Shown here piece after piece: positions 31,890 to 40,894 of a DNA stretch of 64,000 nucleotides. The translations under genes and the position numbers were made by a program. How positions within the stretch are numbered: the stretch's first letter is position 1; each line of letters begins with the position of its first letter. Below the pieces are notes generated by a model that had not been told where the DNA came from, searched no databases, and saw nothing but the letters and a program-made list of their open reading frames with translations. Origin of the DNA: GCA-2687025 sp964473525 (GTDB lineage: Bacteria; Poribacteria; WGA-4E; GCA-2687025); assembly GCA_964473525.1 (NCBI GenBank), contig CAYYPK010000006.1, forward strand, positions 230,356-294,355. Reading direction: 5' to 3'.

Positions 31890-34421
31890 TCAGCGGAGTG
31901 CCGATACGGCTGGGCCGTCGAACTCGACGATGAACCCGAGCTCCTCCTGCCAGGGATCCTGCCCGTGCCAGGTGTAGTAGTCCTCGGCGCGTGCTCCCTC
32001 TGGATAGGGAACGCGGAGACTCCATGTCATCGCTGCACTTGGGAAACCTGGCTCAGGCGTGACCGGCAGCCGGTCGTACCAGGCTTCGTACTGCCAGGGC
32101 TCCCCGCTGACCCACGTCCAATCGTAGGCGGCGCCCGCGACGTGTGGCGCCACGCCGTACCCACCGAGCCAGAACCCATGGTGGGTCCGTGGGAACTCGG
32201 CGAGGAGAAAGCGACTCTCGGCCTCGGACGTGACGCATGCCAGGTACCCTGGCTGTCCCTCGTGCCGCATCGCCTTCGCGGCGTTGTTGGCCTGCTGCCA
32301 TGTGACACGACGCGCTGTAAACACCGCGTAGTACGTGTGCCCCGTCGCCGGGTTGAGGGACGGCCCCAGGACGAACGGCGCCCGCGCCAGGACGCCGCCC
32401 GCCCGGTCAGGCGACGCCACTGGCCCAACGCTTGCCATCACGGCTTCCTCGAACCCAGGCGTGAGCTTCATCATGGCCCCGGTGTCGAGATCAAGGCGGT
32501 ACGTCTGCTGCCGCGTGTCGTTCTTCCCCTGCGTCACGACAAGCAGCGCGTTGTCATCTGGGAACCAGTCGAGCTTCCGCCGTCTAGCGCCGCCCTTCTG
32601 CGTGACGCTTCCCACGGCCGTCGTGCGGAGTGTCTTCGCATCGAGTATCCGCAATTCGTCTGGGTTACCCAATACGTCGGGAACCGATAGGTACGCCAAC
32701 CGAGATCCGTCTGCCGACCACGCCGGGTGCGACTTGCGCACGCCGCGCTCGCCGGCGCCCGGTACCACGCGAACCGAGCCGTCCTCGACATCCACGAGGG
32801 TGAGCTCGAATCCAATCCGGCTCGGCCGCTTGCTGATTATGGCGAGCGTAGAGCCGTCGGGAGAGGGTGAAGCCAGCTGCCTCGCCACAGTATCGTCGGT
32901 CACACGGCGGATGATTGGCCCGTTGGGGTCGACCAGGTAGATGTTCTGTACGCTGTCCGTGGGCGCCCGGCCTGCCGCCAGCAGGGCCGTGCCGCTCGGC
33001 ATCCACGCAGGGTCGCGTAGCGACCATGACGGATCACCCAGTCGGACGAGGACGTTCCCGGCAGAATCGTGGAGCCACGTAGTCCACGCTTCCGTGCCCT
33101 CTCGCATCGTCACCGCTGCGATGCGGGATCCGTCGGGTGACCAACATGACTCCATATAGAACGACCTGTCGTCGGTCAGCCGCATGGGACGTGTCCCGTC
33201 CGAGCGCATGACGTACAGGTTGCGGAAATAGTCGCCCGGGTACCGCGTGGCGTAGAGGATTTCACGCAGGGGTGGCTCGTCCGCCGACAGCGCGTGGTAG
33301 GCCTGGGTGGCGAGTGACGATTCGCCACGGAATGCGCCAGGCAACACGACCGCGCCCACGACGACCACGGCCGCCGTCGCCCACCTGGAAACGCCTGTCG
33401 CGAACGACCCCGACTGCTGGACCAACCTGCGGATGCGCTCCGCGGTTGGAACCACGCCCGGCACGATGCCCTCGAACGCGTGACGCGTCGCCCGCTCGAG
33501 GACCCGCATCAGGCATGATGAATACATGAGGGCCGCCGACGGCGTTCCCTCCCGCTGTGCGAGGGAGACGACAGCTTCGTCGCAGACGTTCTCGGCCTGC
33601 GCCATCGCCTGCTGACCCGCGTACCACACGGCGGGATGGAGCCACAGCACCGTCTCCGTGAGACGTCGGAGCCAGAGAAACCAGTGGTCCCGCGCGCGGA
33701 AGTGCATGCCCTCGTGCAAGAGGATGTACTCGAGGTTAGGCGGCGTGTTCTCCTCCAAACACCAGGTCGGGAGGAGTATCACCGGTCGGAAGAAGCCGTA
33801 GATGCACGGCTCCATGATACGAGTCGTGAGCCGCACTTCGACGCGTTCCAGCAACGCCGACAGGGCGTCGTGGTACTGCTCGGTGGCGGGCAACAGATCC
33901 GCCACGTCGATAGGGACGGCCTCGCGCCGCACGCGCATCAGCCAGACGACGCCAATGAGGGAGTAAAGCCCAAGCCCGACGCCTCCCAGGATCCACAGCG
34001 CGCCGATGACGGCGAACCCCGTGATGCCCCCTTGTCCCGCGCGCTCCATGAGGGCGGGCTCGGGCGAGACGGCCGGCGGCGTGGTGGCCGCCGCCGGCTC
34101 GGCGGCCGTCGCGCGGTAATCTGCTGGCGGTATGGCATCCTCGAGAGCCGGGACGTTCACGACCGCCTCGGCTGGCTCCGCCGCGATCGGCGCGATGGGC
34201 GAATCCGTCCCGATCCCAACGGGTAACGGCCACGCAAAGAGGAAGGCCGTGAGCGGCTTCAGGACTACGAGGGTCCACAGCCACCGCTTCACGCGCGACG
34301 ATCGGATGCCGCCCCACCGGGTCACGCCGTAGATGACTGCCGTGAGGATGAGGATCTCGAGTGAGACCCAGCCAGCGTCGTGAACGAGCCATCTGCCAAC
34401 GTCGTGCAGTGCTTGTACCAA
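31890..34421 (-). CDS. BlaR1-like M56 metallopeptidase fused to a TolB-type propeller and a C-type lectin domain
   Basis: This 843-residue membrane protein starts at TTG 34421 behind GAGGCAGGA. Membrane segments lie near 20-35, 50-66, 133-160 and 347-363. Between the last two is the M56 protease domain with HEGMH (236-240, HExxH) and the downstream acidic motif ENVCD (277-281), as in BlaR1/MecR1. Those proteins carry a penicillin-binding sensor after the last helix. Here that place holds PD40/TolB propeller repeats (~385-665: SWSPDGSRIAAV-like units such as CWSPDGSRIAA, SPSPDGSTLAII, AWSADGSRLAYL). A C-type lectin-like domain follows (~690-843: TWQQANNAAKAM, YLACVTSEAESRFL, FWLGG, WVSGEPWQYEAW, ELGFIVEF). 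It lies 69 bases after the BlaI-like repressor gene, so it should signal by cleaving that repressor. Confidence 0.9.
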   Translation of the reverse strand: MVQALHDVGRWLVHDAGWVSLEILILTAVIYGVTRWGGIRSSRVKRWLWTLVVLKPLTAFLFAWPLPVGIGTDSPIAPIAAEPAEAVVNVPALEDAIPPADYRATAAEPAAATTPPAVSPEPALMERAGQGGITGFAVIGALWILGGVGLGLYSLIGVVWLMRVRREAVPIDVADLLPATEQYHDALSALLERVEVRLTTRIMEPCIYGFFRPVILLPTWCLEENTPPNLEYILLHEGMHFRARDHWFLWLRRLTETVLWLHPAVWYAGQQAMAQAENVCDEAVVSLAQREGTPSAALMYSSCLMRVLERATRHAFEGIVPGVVPTAERIRRLVQQSGSFATGVSRWATAAVVVVGAVVLPGAFRGESSLATQAYHALSADEPPLREILYATRYPGDYFRNLYVMRSDGTRPMRLTDDRSFYMESCWSPDGSRIAAVTMREGTEAWTTWLHDSAGNVLVRLGDPSWSLRDPAWMPSGTALLAAGRAPTDSVQNIYLVDPNGPIIRRVTDDTVARQLASPSPDGSTLAIISKRPSRIGFELTLVDVEDGSVRVVPGAGERGVRKSHPAWSADGSRLAYLSVPDVLGNPDELRILDAKTLRTTAVGSVTQKGGARRRKLDWFPDDNALLVVTQGKNDTRQQTYRLDLDTGAMMKLTPGFEEAVMASVGPVASPDRAGGVLARAPFVLGPSLNPATGHTYYAVFTARRVTWQQANNAAKAMRHEGQPGYLACVTSEAESRFLLAEFPRTHHGFWLGGYGVAPHVAGAAYDWTWVSGEPWQYEAWYDRLPVTPEPGFPSAAMTWSLRVPYPEGARAEDYYTWHGQDPWQEELGFIVEFDGPAVSALR

Positions 34422-34490
34422 TGTCCTGCCTCGGCGACGGGCAAGTTCGGCGCGTCCGGTCTCAGTACCTCGAGCGCGCCGTGATCGCGC

Positions 34491-34889
34491 CTATCCCACG
34501 CTCTCCGCCTTCTTGGCGGCTTCCTCTAGCAGGTCGCGAGCCTCACGCAGGTCTGCTGCCGAATGCGTTCCCGCTTGCGCCATGTAGGCGACCAGCGACG
34601 TGCGGGAGCCACCGAACCAGTCGTCGACCACCTTGTCGATGCTGGTCTCCGCAGCTTCCTCGCGGGTCACGCGCGGGGAGAAGTGGTGCACCTTCCCCTC
34701 CCGCTTCGCCGTGACCATCCTGTCCGCCTTGAGCCGCGTCAGCACGGTCGACACGGTCGTGTATGCCAGGGACTTCTCGTATTCGACCGCTTCGTGCACC
34801 TCGCGCACGGTGGAGCTGCCGCGTTCCCACAGTACATCCATGACGGCAAGCTGCAGATCCGTGAGCGTCGATGATTTCTGTCGAGGCAT
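34491..34889 (-). CDS. BlaI/MecI-family transcriptional repressor
   Basis: This 132-residue protein starts at ATG 34889 (upstream frame not protein-like). The N-terminal winged helix-turn-helix reads LTDLQLAVMDVLWERGSSTVREV, then YTTVSTVLTRLKADRMV and the wing KREGKVHHFSP, as in BlaI, MecI and CopY. The C-terminal ~50 residues (RTSLVAYMAQAG, LREARDLLEEA) form the dimerisation helices. A dimer should bind TACA-N2-TGTA operators. One such site overlaps its own promoter (autoregulation) and two flank the promoter of the small membrane protein/pentapeptide unit. The M56 protease encoded next would inactivate it on signal. The length is normal for the family. Confidence 0.92.
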   Translation of the reverse strand: MPRQKSSTLTDLQLAVMDVLWERGSSTVREVHEAVEYEKSLAYTTVSTVLTRLKADRMVTAKREGKVHHFSPRVTREEAAETSIDKVVDDWFGGSRTSLVAYMAQAGTHSAADLREARDLLEEAAKKAESVG

Positions 34890-34935
34890 CCGCCGCCATC
34901 CGCCGGGTTTGTGTCGGAGCTCCGTCGCCTGGCCG

Positions 34936-34964
34936 ATTATACTGCCTGGCCCAGCCAAAGTAAA
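34936..34964 (-). promoter_or_regulatory. Promoter of the blaI-blaR-like operon
   Basis: On the minus strand TTTACT (34964-34959), a 17-base spacer and a perfect TATAAT (34941-34936) form a promoter ~47 bases before the blaI ATG. Its -35 overlaps the BlaI operator at 34963-34978, consistent with autorepression. Confidence 0.75.
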
Positions 34965-34978
34965 CTACACATGTAGTT
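34963..34978. promoter_or_regulatory. BlaI operator in front of the blaI-like gene
   Basis: AACTACACATGTAGTT has 7-base arms AACTACA/TGTAGTT around CA, the standard BlaI/MecI dyad with core TACA-N2-TGTA. It overlaps the -35 box of the repressor's own promoter. Confidence 0.85.
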
Positions 34979-35431
34979 GCGCTGCCGAGCCCGTCGGCGG
35001 CGACCACGCAGGCCGTCCCAAGCAGGGGCACAGTAGCGCGCACGCCAGTGTCTCTGCCGTGGTTCGCATGCTCGCGCTCTCTCACTGAGTCGGGCTCCGT
35101 CGAGCGCTCGCGTCCTCCCGCCGCTCGACCTGACGTCTCGCAGTGCAGCGAGCGTGTCAGGGAGGCGGGAGCCGGGAAGCCCCGTGTCCTGGCGGAAACA
35201 GTCGCCGGGTGGGCGTGCGCCATGCGTCGAGTCGACTGTTTGGTCGATGGGGTTCGACGCTCCCGTCACGCGGCGGCTCGCGGGCGTGGCGTCGCGGCCC
35301 TCGTCGCAAGTTCCCGGACGCGAGGTCGGGTCGCCGGGTCGCCCTTGCGGCAGCCACGCGGCTGGGATACTGTAGTGAAGCATAAGCTCACCCAACCCAG
35401 TTACGCATGCGCGCCTCCATGGAGATACGCG
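34979..35431. other. No gene seen
   Basis: This 450-base region between the divergent blaI-like and metallopeptidase genes has open frames on both strands but no start, ribosome-binding site or protein-like composition. It should hold the metallopeptidase promoter; no clear -35/-10 pair was found. Confidence 0.5.
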
Positions 35432-37654
35432 ATGCGAGTCCTTGCCACCGTCGCCACCGCTCTTGTGTTTCTGGTCAATTCCACATGGGCGCAGGAGGCC
35501 CGGACAGACACCGACAAGCTGCGCGACCGTTACGACCCTCGCATCCACGTTGTGCCTGACCAGGTGACAGGTAGCCCGGCGCGCGTCTACGGCCCGTTCC
35601 GCCCGCACCCGGCAGATGTCGCCGTGGGAAGCGTCGCAGGCACGGCGAGGAACCTCATCGCGCGCAACCAGGACGTCCTCCGGGTGGGGCCGCAGGATGT
35701 TCGCGAGGGCTCGCTCCACACCATCGTAGCGCCGAAGGTGGGACGCGTGCACCGAATCGAGTATAGGCAGGCCATCGATGGCGTGCCCGTGCACGGCAGC
35801 CGCGTGTTCGTCGCTCTGCTCAATGACGCTTCTGTGCTGGCGATGGGTGCCAAGACGTTCCGCATACCAGAGATGCGCACGGCGCCCGCACTGTCTGAGG
35901 ACCAGGCGCTACGCATCGCGCTGTCGCTCAACCCCGGCTACAAAACCGGGACTGCGGAATTGGTCGTCCTTCCGGAGGGCGCCGCCCAGGCCCGGGAACA
36001 GCAGGTCGTCGAGGTCATTCGCTACCGTCTTGTTTGGGACGTAAGCATCGACGGCCCAGACTACCCGACGCCGGAAGGCTACCTCATTCCGCTGACCTAC
36101 AAGCTTGATGCCCACACCGGCGCGATCGTCGACCAGGGATACGGGGTGGACTTCAACTACAACCTGCACGGCGCCGTCGACCACTGGCGTACAGTAGACC
36201 GCGGGGGCCCCGCGCCAGAGAGTACGGACGTTGCTACGGAGACGCTTGCGGAGCCAGTCAAGCTGATGGTGCGCCCCTCCTACTACCAGGTGGGCTACTG
36301 GGCGAACCGTGTCACGACTGACTATACGTCGCCGACGTTCTCCTACTCGCTGCAGCCGGGTTACTATGATCTCTTTGCATACAAACACACTGGAGGAGAT
36401 GTCTGGGCGCAGGCGTACCTGCTCCACTTGGATCTCACCGCTGGGGACTATGAGCAGCACGTTGGCGTCGTCGACGGAGTAGGGGACCATCATGTCCTCA
36501 ACATGTGGTGGCATGGGGAGTATGCCAAGGCTTGGTTCCAGGCCCAGGGATCCACGTATAGGCCCAGCAATCACACGGATGATGCGGTCGATCCTGAGAG
36601 CAACACGGACCCGTGGGGCCACGTTCAGATCGTGACACAGAAGATCGCTGGCGAGAATTCGTACGCTGTTTACGAGAAGAACCGCATCCTACTGGCGCAG
36701 TCCTCATCGATCCGGGCGGAAGTCATCATCCACGAGTGGCACCACCTTGTGCGGCGCTTCCTGTATGAAGATGCGCCATGCGACAGTTGGGTGCATGAGG
36801 GCATGGCACGGTACTACGCCTGTCGCGCGATGGCGGACCGATTCTATAAGGATGCTCTGATTGACGCCTGCTGCGGCCATAGCATCAACATCGACACCGG
36901 GCTCACGCACAAGGGATCGAGCAGCACTCCTGCCGCCTACGTGGCCCCGCTGCCCATCAGCTACGACGAGCGATGGACTGGGCCGGGCAACCCGACTACC
37001 GGAGTCATTGCCGACATGGCATGGATCACTGCCAGCACGCTCTGGGACATAGTAAAGCACGGCGTACCGCCCACCGGTGGCGCGTACTCGTGGATGCCCG
37101 ACGCGGGGTGGGATGCGGTCATCTGGAACGGCATCGCTATCTACGCGCCCGCGACTCTCGAGGAACTCCATCTCGACATAGAGACAATGTCGTACTGGTG
37201 GGAGGATGAGGAGGACGCCGACGGGGACGGGCTGAGAGACTCCACGGCCTGGCGCACGCATGCGCACGATGTCTTCATGGAGCACGGATTCCCTGACCAC
37301 CAATGGCCGCTGATCCCACCCGGCCTGCCCGCTCCGGCACTGCAGACCGCCCTGCCGAACCCGGTGATCGCGTCCGGTGGCAATTTCCCCAACCCCTTCA
37401 ATCCTGAAACCTGGATATCATTCCGCCTTGGTGCGCGTGCCGAAGTCAGTGTCACGATCTACAATGCGCGGGGCGCCGTGGTTCGGGTGATCGAGCTCGG
37501 GTCGCTGCCCGCTGGGCGCTACCGAGATCGCGCCGACGCCGCCCACTGGGACGGCCGCAACAGTGCGGGCGAGCCGGTGGCCAGCGGCTCGTACGTCTAC
37601 GAGATACGGGCAGGCAGCGAGGTGGTCACCGGCAGGATGCTGCTGACGAAGTAG
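35432..37654 (+). CDS. Secreted thermolysin-like zinc metallopeptidase with FlgD-like C-terminal domain
   Basis: This is a 740-residue protein from ATG 35432 (GGAGAT 8 bases upstream). A signal peptide (residues 1-21, ending in TWAQ) is followed by an FTP-like propeptide (~60-230: LHTIVAPKVGRVHRIEYRQ, DGVPVHGSRV, ALSEDQALRIAL). The catalytic region has HEWHH (HExxH, near residue 434) and HEGMARYYA about 20 residues later, which supplies the third ligand, an M4/M36-like gluzincin pattern. A calcium-binding-like DADGDGL stretch lies near 600. The C-terminus (~650-740) is a FlgD-type domain: GGNFPNPFNPETWISF, VSVTIYNARGAVV, HWDGRNSAGEPV, ending in MLLTK. It is probably secreted or surface-attached and matures by removal of the propeptide. 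Confidence 0.87.
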   Translation: MRVLATVATALVFLVNSTWAQEARTDTDKLRDRYDPRIHVVPDQVTGSPARVYGPFRPHPADVAVGSVAGTARNLIARNQDVLRVGPQDVREGSLHTIVAPKVGRVHRIEYRQAIDGVPVHGSRVFVALLNDASVLAMGAKTFRIPEMRTAPALSEDQALRIALSLNPGYKTGTAELVVLPEGAAQAREQQVVEVIRYRLVWDVSIDGPDYPTPEGYLIPLTYKLDAHTGAIVDQGYGVDFNYNLHGAVDHWRTVDRGGPAPESTDVATETLAEPVKLMVRPSYYQVGYWANRVTTDYTSPTFSYSLQPGYYDLFAYKHTGGDVWAQAYLLHLDLTAGDYEQHVGVVDGVGDHHVLNMWWHGEYAKAWFQAQGSTYRPSNHTDDAVDPESNTDPWGHVQIVTQKIAGENSYAVYEKNRILLAQSSSIRAEVIIHEWHHLVRRFLYEDAPCDSWVHEGMARYYACRAMADRFYKDALIDACCGHSINIDTGLTHKGSSSTPAAYVAPLPISYDERWTGPGNPTTGVIADMAWITASTLWDIVKHGVPPTGGAYSWMPDAGWDAVIWNGIAIYAPATLEELHLDIETMSYWWEDEEDADGDGLRDSTAWRTHAHDVFMEHGFPDHQWPLIPPGLPAPALQTALPNPVIASGGNFPNPFNPETWISFRLGARAEVSVTIYNARGAVVRVIELGSLPAGRYRDRADAAHWDGRNSAGEPVASGSYVYEIRAGSEVVTGRMLLTK

Positions 37655-37718
37655 GCGCTCAGCCTGGCGCCCTGATATGGGCGGGCGGCGCCAACGACGA
37701 ACACGGGACGGGGTCCCC

Positions 37719-38417
37719 ATGCTCGGGAGAAGACACGGCGTCGTGTTGACCATGTGCCTGGCCCTGTCCGTCGGGTGCGGAGACGACGTGGTAACGCCGG
37801 ATCCCCTTCCGCCAGCGAGGCTCGTGTCCGTCAGGCGCTTTGGGCCCTCACCCGAGGGCGTCTTCTTCTGGGGCGAGGAGATCCACGCCCAGTTTGACAG
37901 CGATCCCGGGGCAGTCGCTCTTGACCACCGCGATGGTGAGTCCGGCTGGCCCGTGGTGGGCTCGGGAACGCTGCGCGCCTTCGTAGCGCTTGAAGCCCCG
38001 ATCCACCTTGTATGGGGAGATGGTGAGTCGTATGACGTAGGGGTCGATCGAGTCGTCGGCGACGAGTTCGGTCCAGAGCTTGAGAAGGTGGCGCCAGATA
38101 TGCTGGGCTCCACCGTAGCCGCCGCCGAGCTGAACGCTGAGGGTATCACACTGAGCTTCAGCCAGTCGGTCGACCCGGCGGGTGGGAGACAGGGCAGGCT
38201 AATCCCCAGATGGGTCATTGAGTTCGAGGTCGAGGATGTCACGGCCGGCGGCGCCTGGAAGCCTTCTTACAGCGTAACCGGCACGGAGCTGACGGTCCTG
38301 CCGGGCCAGGCGAACGCCTTTGCTCCGGCCACCAGCTACATTCTTCATGGGGGCGTCACCGACGCATTCCACGACGGCTTCGCGACGCCCGGGGAGATGC
38401 GCTTCGTTACGGAGTGA
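37719..38417 (+). CDS. Lipoprotein, unknown (tandem pair, first)
   Basis: This 232-residue protein starts at ATG 37719. The signal sequence (VVLTMCLALSVGCGDD) ends in a lipobox LSVGC. The mature part is beta-rich, with blocks SPEGVFFWGEEIHAQFD, GSGTLRAFVAL and LVWGDGESYDVGV. All recur in the next gene, so the two arose by duplication. It lies 64 bases after the secreted metallopeptidase on the same strand and may share its transcript. No family was recognised; an Ig-like or bacterial surface-domain fold is likely. Confidence 0.75.
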   Translation: MLGRRHGVVLTMCLALSVGCGDDVVTPDPLPPARLVSVRRFGPSPEGVFFWGEEIHAQFDSDPGAVALDHRDGESGWPVVGSGTLRAFVALEAPIHLVWGDGESYDVGVDRVVGDEFGPELEKVAPDMLGSTVAAAELNAEGITLSFSQSVDPAGGRQGRLIPRWVIEFEVEDVTAGGAWKPSYSVTGTELTVLPGQANAFAPATSYILHGGVTDAFHDGFATPGEMRFVTE

Positions 38418-38474
38418 CCTCGCCGCATGGTCGTCGCGCGGAACGCAGGACGCCGCTAGGTGGGGGCGTTGCGC

Positions 38475-39182
38475 ATGCACCGTGCACGGCGGCCCGGAAT
38501 CTGGCTAAACATCTGTCTGGCCCTGTGGCTGGGGTGCGGCGGCGGCGACATGCACGTTCACGACCTCCTGCCGCCCGCAGCCGTGGTCTCCTTCGAGCCA
38601 CACCACTCTGACGGCATCTTCGCCTGGGGTTCCGAGATCCACGCCACCTTTAGCCGCGACCCTGGCCCGGTGTGGCTGGAGTACGCGGATGGGACGGGCA
38701 GCGGGCACGAGTTGGTGGGGTCCGGCACGTTGCGAGCGTTCTTCGTTGTGACGAGTCCGTTCTATCTCGCGTGGGGTGACGGCGAGTCCTACGATGTCGG
38801 CGTCCAGCGTGTCCTGGTCGTCGATCGCGGGCCCATACTGATGGGCACGACGCCGGACGTTGACCGCCTGTCGTTCCGCGCGGAGATCCTGGACGCCACC
38901 GACATTACGCTGGCATGCAGCGGGCCCATCGGTCCGCCGACTGACGACGACCCAGAGCGCCTGCTCCAGCTCTGGGAAGTGAAGTCCGTTGAGTTCGAGA
39001 ACATGACGACTGGGGAGACGTGGGTACAAGCGCACACCGTGCACGGCAGCGACATGACGGTCCTCCGAACCGAGCGCAACCCACACGTCCCGAGCAGCAG
39101 CTACGCGCTGCGCGCCGTGATAGGCGACGTGTTCGGAGGAGTCACGGTAACACTGGTTGACATACGCTTCGCCACGGAGTGA
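38475..39182 (+). CDS. Lipoprotein, unknown (tandem pair, second)
   Basis: This is a 235-residue paralogue of the preceding lipoprotein (shared HSDGIFAWGSEIHATF, GSGTLRAFFVV, LAWGDGESYDVGV and a C-terminal RFATE). The ATG at 38475 follows AGGTGGGGG; a GTG at 38460 is possible. The signal sequence NICLALWLGCGGG gives a lipobox LWLGC, followed by a His-containing DMHVHD. It is surface- or periplasm-anchored, of unknown role. The two copies differ mainly in the central third, suggesting an old duplication. Confidence 0.75.
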   Translation: MHRARRPGIWLNICLALWLGCGGGDMHVHDLLPPAAVVSFEPHHSDGIFAWGSEIHATFSRDPGPVWLEYADGTGSGHELVGSGTLRAFFVVTSPFYLAWGDGESYDVGVQRVLVVDRGPILMGTTPDVDRLSFRAEILDATDITLACSGPIGPPTDDDPERLLQLWEVKSVEFENMTTGETWVQAHTVHGSDMTVLRTERNPHVPSSSYALRAVIGDVFGGVTVTLVDIRFATE

Positions 39183-39396
39183 CGGGTGGAGGAGCCACGT
39201 GGCGCTCAGTCACCGGCCCGTGCGGACGAGGGCCCGGGATGTCGTCAGCTTCCCTCGGGATCCAATCCCGTGGGCGCGCCGCTGCCACGCGCTGGACGCC
39301 CGCTCGCGTCGAGGTCGCTTGCGCATGGTTGCATGCCGCCCTAACCTGCGAACGAGGCGTCACACCGTGTACGGCGATGGATGGAGGACATGCTCA

Positions 39397-39996
39397 ATGA
39401 GGACACTGATATGCGCAGCGCTGCTCTGCGGCGCCGTGAACGCTAGCGCGATCGACAACATCGCGCGGAACGGCGATTTCGAGGACGGGCTCGACGGGTG
39501 GGAGGTACGTCAGAGCGAGGGCACGGTCGCGATGGCGGAGGAAGACCACGATGACAGCGTCAAGGGCGGCACGAGCGCGTTCGTAGAGATCGACGTCGCC
39601 AAGGGCGTGACCTGGCACATCGCCCTGTTCCAGGACAACCACTTCCTCGACGCGGGAACTGAATACACGCTCGCCTTCTGGGCGAAGGCGGAGTTGCCCC
39701 GTCCCGTGGACTTCTACATGGAACTCAAGCAAGCCCCGTGGGACGGCTTCGGGCGTAAGAGCATCGACCTGACGGAGGAGTGGACAGAGTACTGGTCGCA
39801 GTGGGTACAGGGGCCTAACGTGCCTGACGCGTGGCTTCGCATTGCGGTGGGGCAGATCAGCACGAACTTCTGGGTGGACAACGTGCGGTTCTACGAAGGC
39901 GCGTACGAGCCGGACGAGGAGCTAGGGCGCGTGCGAGCGGTCGACGCTCGCGGCAAGGCAGCGATGGCGTGGGCGGAGCTCAAGGCTGGGCGTTGA
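39397..39996 (+). CDS. Secreted CBM4/9-like carbohydrate-binding protein with C-terminal WG tag
   Basis: This 199-residue protein starts at ATG 39397 (GGAGG 9 bases upstream) with a signal peptide (MRTLICAALLCGAVNASA). Residues ~20-165 look like a CBM_4_9 jelly roll: NIARNGDFEDGLDGWEV at the start, GVTWHIALFQDNHFLDAGTEYTLAFWAKAE in the middle and FWVDNVRFYEG at the end. No catalytic domain is attached. The last residues, DARGKAAMAWAELKAGR, are one of six related C-terminal tags. It is likely exported and binds polysaccharide. Two DUF1349-like and a LamG-like protein with the same tag lie convergently downstream. Confidence 0.8.
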   Translation: MRTLICAALLCGAVNASAIDNIARNGDFEDGLDGWEVRQSEGTVAMAEEDHDDSVKGGTSAFVEIDVAKGVTWHIALFQDNHFLDAGTEYTLAFWAKAELPRPVDFYMELKQAPWDGFGRKSIDLTEEWTEYWSQWVQGPNVPDAWLRIAVGQISTNFWVDNVRFYEGAYEPDEELGRVRAVDARGKAAMAWAELKAGR

Positions 39997-40025
39997 GCGA
40001 GTGTGACGGGCGCCCGGTCGGTCGC

Positions 40026-40038
40026 GGGGGGGGGGGGG
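40026..40038. repeat. Homopolymer run of 13 G
   Basis: Thirteen consecutive G bases lie in the 72-base spacer between two convergent genes. Such a tract is prone to slippage in vivo and to sequencing error. It is not inside a frame or an obvious promoter. Confidence 0.9.
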
Positions 40039-40068
40039 AGGCACGCGCGGCGGCCTCCCGCCGTACGC

Positions 40069-40803
40069 TCATCGCACAGCGCGGATGAGCGCCCAGGTTG
40101 TAGCTAGCTTCCCAGCGGGATCGACTGCCTTCGGGGTGTCGTTGATGATGTCTACGACTCCCGTTGTCAGGACGCCCGCGGCGTGCGACGTCACGGCGAT
40201 TCCGAGGTAGTACGGGTCCGACAGCTCAAGCTCCAGAGGCGGGGTCGACGTGACACCGTCCTTCGTCACCGGATCTCCGCTCCACTCCGTTCCTTTGCCC
40301 CAGTCGCCGGAGAACACGTCACCCTCCTTGATGAGCCTGATCCCCGTTGGGAACTCCGCGCCAGCAGGCGTGAAGCGCTCGCTGGCGCTGCCGCCGTCGG
40401 TGGTGTCTCGGCGCTGGAACGTCACGAGGTCGTTCTGCGCGCGCGCGGCGGCGAGGACGTTGATCGAGCCTGGCTCGAGCGTCTGCCGCGCCATGATGCC
40501 CGCCTTCGCCCACTGGTTCGAGAACTCAATGGACTGCACGACGACCGCGACGTCGAAGTCGCCGCTGACTTCCTTGTAGAGGAAGGTGAACTGGTCGGCG
40601 TTGTTCCAGATGTCGTCGCCACCCGCGATAAGGGTGGCTACGCTGCCATCCACGTCGGCGGCGCCTTCATCGATGTGGACCTGGTCCGTGGTTGCGACGA
40701 TGGCGACCTGCCAGTCCTCGGCCGGCCACTTCTGCGCGGACACAGGCAGGGCGACCGCCCAGGCCACGCTCAGCGCCAGTGCCGCGGTGATTGCTCTTCG
40801 CAT
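40069..40803 (-). CDS. Secreted DUF1349/concanavalin-like protein with C-terminal WG tag (pair, copy 1)
   Basis: This 244-residue protein has a signal peptide (MRRAITAALALSVAWAVALPVSA, cut near AQK). The mature part resembles the DUF1349-type jelly roll: ADQFTFLYKEVSGDFDVAVV, SNQWAKAGIMARQTLEPGS, then DLVTFQRRDT. This fold is related to LamG and 3-keto-disaccharide hydrolase domains and often binds or faces carbohydrate. It ends DPAGKLATTWALIRAVR, the shared tag. It is about 60% identical by eye to the gene immediately upstream (40895-41638), 91 bases away, so the two arose by tandem duplication. It is convergent with the CBM-like gene. Confidence 0.8.
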   Translation of the reverse strand: MRRAITAALALSVAWAVALPVSAQKWPAEDWQVAIVATTDQVHIDEGAADVDGSVATLIAGGDDIWNNADQFTFLYKEVSGDFDVAVVVQSIEFSNQWAKAGIMARQTLEPGSINVLAAARAQNDLVTFQRRDTTDGGSASERFTPAGAEFPTGIRLIKEGDVFSGDWGKGTEWSGDPVTKDGVTSTPPLELELSDPYYLGIAVTSHAAGVLTTGVVDIINDTPKAVDPAGKLATTWALIRAVR

Positions 40804-40894
40804 GCCAGTCCCTTCTAGCCACGACTCCGCGGCTGCGCAGATCGCGGCGACGGGACATCGGCGAGCGCGAGCTCGCCGATGTCGCTAGTTCTCG

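Noticed and set aside
31890..34958. Classical beta-lactam resistance operon
   Set aside because: There is no beta-lactamase or PBP2a-like gene nearby, and the sensor lacks the penicillin-binding domain of BlaR1.
34937..35794. 285-codon minus-strand frame across the blaI promoter and metallopeptidase start
   Set aside because: It would run through the blaI operator and promoter and shows no protein-like features.
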